From contig SEMN01000045.1 in the NCBI GenBank assembly GCA_005408345.1, forward strand, positions 310,001-374,000: a stretch of 64,000 nt of DNA, given 5' to 3'. The notes beneath the pieces are model-generated. The model had not been told where the DNA came from. It worked only from the letters and a program-made list of their open reading frames with translations, and did not search any database. The position numbers were made by a program, and so were the translations under genes. Shown here piece after piece: positions 60,701 to 64,000 of this stretch; position 1 is the first letter of the stretch, and each line of letters starts with the position of its first letter. The DNA is from Macquaria australasica. Lineage: Eukaryota > Chordata > Actinopteri > Centrarchiformes > Percichthyidae.

Positions 60701-63502
60701 ACCACCTTCTTGGGCCCGAGAGCTTCTGAATCAGGTTGGAGGCATCCAGAGGAATTACTCTTGAGATCTTAAGAAGGAAACAAGGGCCATGCTGAATATA
60801 GTCTCCAATGCAGATATTATAGAGGACCAGCATGAAGTGCATGAGGATGCTTTTAAAAGCCAAGAAGGTGAAAGACCTCGAGAGATGGATGAATCTGCCT
60901 CTATCATTCTGGAGGAGAGCAGAAGTGATTGAAATGAATGTAATCCCCATGATTATCTTTTCCTGTGTCTGCCATTCCTACAAAGGTTCCACAGCAGTGG
61001 TTTCAGGAAATTAACAAATTGTTTACAGTGTTTTTATGGAAAGACAAAAAACCCAGGATAAGTCTAAAAAAATCACCATCTCCTTAAATCTGGGTGTTTT
61101 GGGTATTCCAGATATTTATTCATATTATTTAGCCTATATATAGATATCCGCTGTCATGGGGCATATAAAAAACGATATGAAGCAGGTAGTTGGGGCTGGT
61201 TGGAGCAATAATAATAAATGATTAAATGCATATATTAGCAACCGCTTAATTCTCCATTCATGTAACATAGCTAAAGAACTTCATAGACGTCTTTATGTTT
61301 CTGGCTTATCCCTGCCTTCCTGTCCAGCTTGGAAGAATCAACTATTTACAGCTGGAGGGAAACTGATTTTTAATAGGGTTTGGCAGCAGAAAATTACTAC
61401 AGCTACTAAATTGTGTCAGTTGCTTTCTGATGGAAATATTATTGAATTTAACGAACTGAAAATGCAGTATAATTTAAATGATGCCAACTTCTTTCAGTGT
61501 ATATATAGTTAAAAATTTTACTAAAACGTTACATTGCTAAGGGCATCATGCTTAGCCATAAAGACACTGCTGATAAAAAAAAAAAGAGAGGCAGTGAGTG
61601 GAAAGCGCTTCCAAAACTCTTGTTATACACTTTTTTTTTTTAAATAAATGTTGCATAAATATAAGATCACTGTGGGTATGCTCCCCAAGTGAATTTAAAG
61701 GATGCTTGCCATACGTTTGGCAAACCAGTGAGGAGAAAATCATCCTTAAGAAATTTGAAGCTATAATAGTTGATGCACAGCCAGAGTTATCAGTTGTGGT
61801 TTTACCCCTCCTGACAGCCTCAAGTGTTTATGATGTATTGGGACCTGGAAGAGAACTTCATTATGATGCATTTGTTTCCTTACATGAGTTCCTAAACCTG
61901 CTCCTGTTTGTTTTGTTTTTTTCTGTACAGGTGGGATATGACATGTCTCGGTTGGCTGCCAAAAAGTGTTACGAAGCTGCGGGTCTGAAGCCCAGTGACG
62001 TCGATGTGGTCGAGCTGCACGACTGCTTCTCACCCAATGAGCTCATCACGTATGAGGCTCTGGGGCTGTGTCCAGAGGGTGAGACTGCAGCTCTTAAAAC
62101 CCCAATTTATCCCCCAGCTATTTGAAAACTTGGTTTTTGGAGGATTAGAGCAGGATGTTTTCACACTGTCCTCCTTCCCCCTGAATTTAAGTTTCTACTT
62201 TTAGAAGAACACATAGACATGAAAATGTGCCAGGATCTGCTCATATTAAAATTCTGTGTTTTTCCTGCACAGAGCCAGCTATACTGAGCTGAGTGGATGG
62301 TGTGTGACAGTATTGTGTAGAGCAGCCTGCATGTTGTGTCAGTGCTCATTTCTGCAAAATCTCTCACATTGTTTGATCAGCTCTATTGACACACCAAATG
62401 AGTGATCACAGAGAGAGTTGGAGCCAGCAGAAAGTTGGCTTTCTAAATCTTGCAGCTACACAGAAATACCCGACCACATCAGTGTTGTCCTCTGACGCTG
62501 CAATGCCAGAGTGACTGTTACAAATATATCCACTTGTGAAAAACTTCATTGTCTGAGATGGAAAATGCTGACTTGGTGTATGAGTGACTGAAACTGTAAT
62601 ACTTTGACACTTATCAAGTCATGCCTTTGACTGCAGAGATTGCCCTGTGCAATGTTAAATGAGTTGAATCTGTCAGGCAGGAAGAATATGTTGTCTCAGT
62701 TAACATTCATCAGCTCATATTATTATTCATTTCTTGATTGGGGTCTAGAGATGTACTTTTCAGTGTTGCATTTTACATAATGACATACACCAGAGCAACT
62801 TTGTAGTGTTTTTAGTATTCCTTATTTATATATTCTTATTTGTAGGAACTCCTTTATTATTTAATTCCATTTCTTACATCTTCCTTATCAAATACACACA
62901 TACAAATGAAATGTTTTGAAATAGTTTGCTTTAATCTTTTTTTTCTTTTGTCTTTTTTTTTGTGATTGACATTTTATTGAATTTTAGAATGACACAGGAA
63001 TATAGACACATAAAACAAGGAGAAAAGGACAATATATACATATAGCACTTAAAATAGAGGACCCATTCATATGCCACCACCATAATAAGTAGATTATGCC
63101 AGTCTGTGATTGATGGTGCGTGTGTGCGTCCTACCCAACATGATAGCGGCCTGGACCCATTCAGTGTAGATAGAGGGAATTGTGTCTTTCAGGGTGGACG
63201 GGGCCCCCAACCGAAATAAACGAATGCAAAAGGGGACTTCCTTTAATTGATCCTTTTTTAATTTCTTTTAGTGCTTAGTTAATACCATGCATGTACTGGT
63301 GATATTATTTTAACATAATATAATAACATAATATACTGTATATTTCAATCTGTACTGTTTTGTGACCTTTTTGTGTGTTTCACAACCTCTGCAGGTAAAG
63401 CTGGAGAGCTGATTGACAGAGGGGACAACACATATGGAGGCAAGTTTGTGGTCAACCCCAGTGGTGGTCTCATCTCTAAAGGACATCCTCTGGGCGCCAC
63501 AG
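56277..63502 (+). CDS. scp2: Sterol carrier protein 2 / peroxisomal thiolase SCPx, 5' part
   Basis: Eleven exons: 56277-56330, 58025-58082, 58203-58274, 58549-58680, 58971-59035, 59714-59840, 59962-60025, 60131-60217, 60329-60479, 61931-62078, 63395-63502, giving 355 residues in an open frame that continues past the window. This is most of the 3-oxoacyl-CoA thiolase domain of SCPx (547 aa in human). It cleaves 3-oxo branched-chain and bile-acid acyl-CoAs in peroxisomes. Motifs: VFVIGVGMTKFDKPG, the nucleophile Cys89 in NVNNNCSTGSTAIFM, GFERMERGSL, WKNHKHSTNNPYSQFQ, VVELHDCFSPNELITYEALG and SKGHPLGATG. The sterol-binding SCP2 domain and PTS1 signal lie beyond the right end. Intron 1 (56331-58024) carries the hAT-like element; intron 9 carries a LINE relic. 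Confidence 0.95.
57547..57793. mobile_element. hAT-like non-autonomous element with internal TA microsatellite
   Basis: Starts agggctacaactaaagatta and ends gactaatcgtttcagctct. The interior (tctataaaatgtcaaaaaat, gtgacatcttcaaatgtctt) is the same family as 32000-32488. A (TA)n run at 57699-57757 replaces the central part. Confidence 0.65.
57699..57757. repeat. (TA)n microsatellite
   Basis: About 28 TA units inside the hAT-like element of scp2 intron 1. Confidence 0.95.
60840..61560 (+). mobile_element. Degenerate L1-type LINE fragment (ORF2 C-terminal region)
   Basis: Frame-broken plus-strand coding remains in the order of an L1-type ORF2 end: DLERWMNLPLSFWRRAEVIE then MNVIPMIIF near 60862-60955, INKLFTVFLWKDKKPRISL near 61007-61070, LGVLGIPDIYSYYLAY near 61088-61140, and AWKNQLFTAGGKLIFNRVWQ near 61325-61386. 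Stops and frame changes separate the blocks. It sits in scp2 intron 9. Confidence 0.7.
62950..63240 (-). mobile_element. Retroelement 3' tail, minus strand
   Basis: Read on the minus strand, the segment ends ...ttctaaaattcaataaaatg followed by a poly(A) run (plus-strand T run at 62952-62961). That is the structure of a 5'-truncated retrotransposed 3' end with an AATAAA at 62978-62973. The family is not identified; a LINE is most likely. It lies in scp2 intron 10. Confidence 0.5.
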
Positions 63503-64000
63503 GTACGCAGAGCCTCTCTCTGACTCTTGACGAAAACCACTTCTCATATACTGTACTGCATAGTCCAGTCTGCCAAAGGAGTGAAAAAGCCAGATCAGGG
63601 CCATAAAGCATTTGCAGCTAATGTTTATTTTTAGCTTGTTTGGGGCAGCAGATGAATGGGACTTGCCTACACCGAACAGAAAATATAAACATTTGTTTAT
63701 TGCGACGGGCACGCTGGCGTATATCATCAAACTTTGTCAGACAATTTCCACAGTGGCCACCAGGTGGCATGTGTCTCATGGTGATGGCCACCTGGATGAG
63801 CGATCCGAAACCTGCATGTAAGAGGGCAGCCTATACTCTCTCCACATGTTAAACTGATGAGGGAGACTGAGCAAACCGGGCAGCTGACTCACCAGGCCCT
63901 CATCATCTTCCTGGCAGATCTAATGTCTAATACCCCCCTCGCAGGATGTAGCGTGAGCCCACCTCAGGAGGGGATGATTTTTACACGGTGATATGACATC
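63503..64000 (+). other. scp2 intron 11, incomplete
   Basis: Follows the donor g|gtacgc after SKGHPLGATG. No exon-like sequence continuing the thiolase domain was found before the window ends. Confidence 0.7.

Overview
The window is nuclear DNA from a ray-finned fish, most likely a spiny-rayed (percomorph-type) teleost. It shows vertebrate genes split by short GT-AG introns, fish-type mobile elements (small inverted-repeat elements, a Rex1/L2-type LINE 3' end, an L1-type LINE relic) and long CA/TA/CT microsatellites. I see no bacterial, phage or CRISPR content and no tRNA or rRNA gene. Every coding exon chain below was joined by hand at GT-AG sites, and reading frame and total length were checked to be consistent.

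Layout, left to right: ipp (+, its 5' half lies before the window) at 167-2516; tmem69 (-) 4985-5847; gpbp1l1 (+) 10246-19123, with its promoter near 6.2-6.5 kb; nasp (-) 22333-26031; prdx1 (+) 32639-34276, with its first exon near 31.15 kb; hormad1 (+) 36075-39017; aldh9a1 (-) 39838-44931; uck2 (+) 45570-50157; czib (+) 52071-54527; scp2 (+) 56277-63502, running off the right end. The order and orientations ipp, tmem69, gpbp1l1, nasp, prdx1 match the human 1p34.1 cluster (without CCDC17 and AKR1A1). hormad1 (human 1q21.3), aldh9a1/uck2 (1q24.1) and czib/scp2 (1p32.3) come from other human chromosome 1 blocks, so the window is a mosaic of four pieces that are separate in human.

The genes do not form one pathway. 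They are housekeeping and germline functions: a Kelch/BTB E3 adaptor (ipp), a mitochondrial-type membrane protein (tmem69), a GC-rich promoter binding protein (gpbp1l1), a histone H3-H4 chaperone (nasp), a 2-Cys peroxiredoxin (prdx1), a meiotic axis protein (hormad1), a carnitine-pathway aldehyde dehydrogenase (aldh9a1), a pyrimidine salvage kinase (uck2), a zinc-binding protein (czib) and the peroxisomal thiolase/sterol carrier protein (scp2). Divergent pairs probably share promoter DNA: tmem69/gpbp1l1 and aldh9a1/uck2. The nasp promoter holds a perfect E2F-type palindrome. The prdx1 promoter holds a TATA box and an antioxidant-response-element match.

Between and inside genes lie mobile-element remnants. 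They include a TIR family near 20.2-21.0 kb (apparently nested) and 53.6 kb, hAT-like elements at 23.6, 32.0 and 57.5 kb, larger inverted-repeat elements at 10.9 and 13.3 kb, LINE pieces at 55, 60.9 and 63 kb, a probable Penelope-like fragment at 14.3 kb and a possible solo LTR in a hormad1 intron. I found no convincing unknown multi-gene system. The best leads are regulatory (E2F palindrome, ARE, a microsatellite serving as a splice tract), one active-site-region substitution in prdx1, and the mobile elements.
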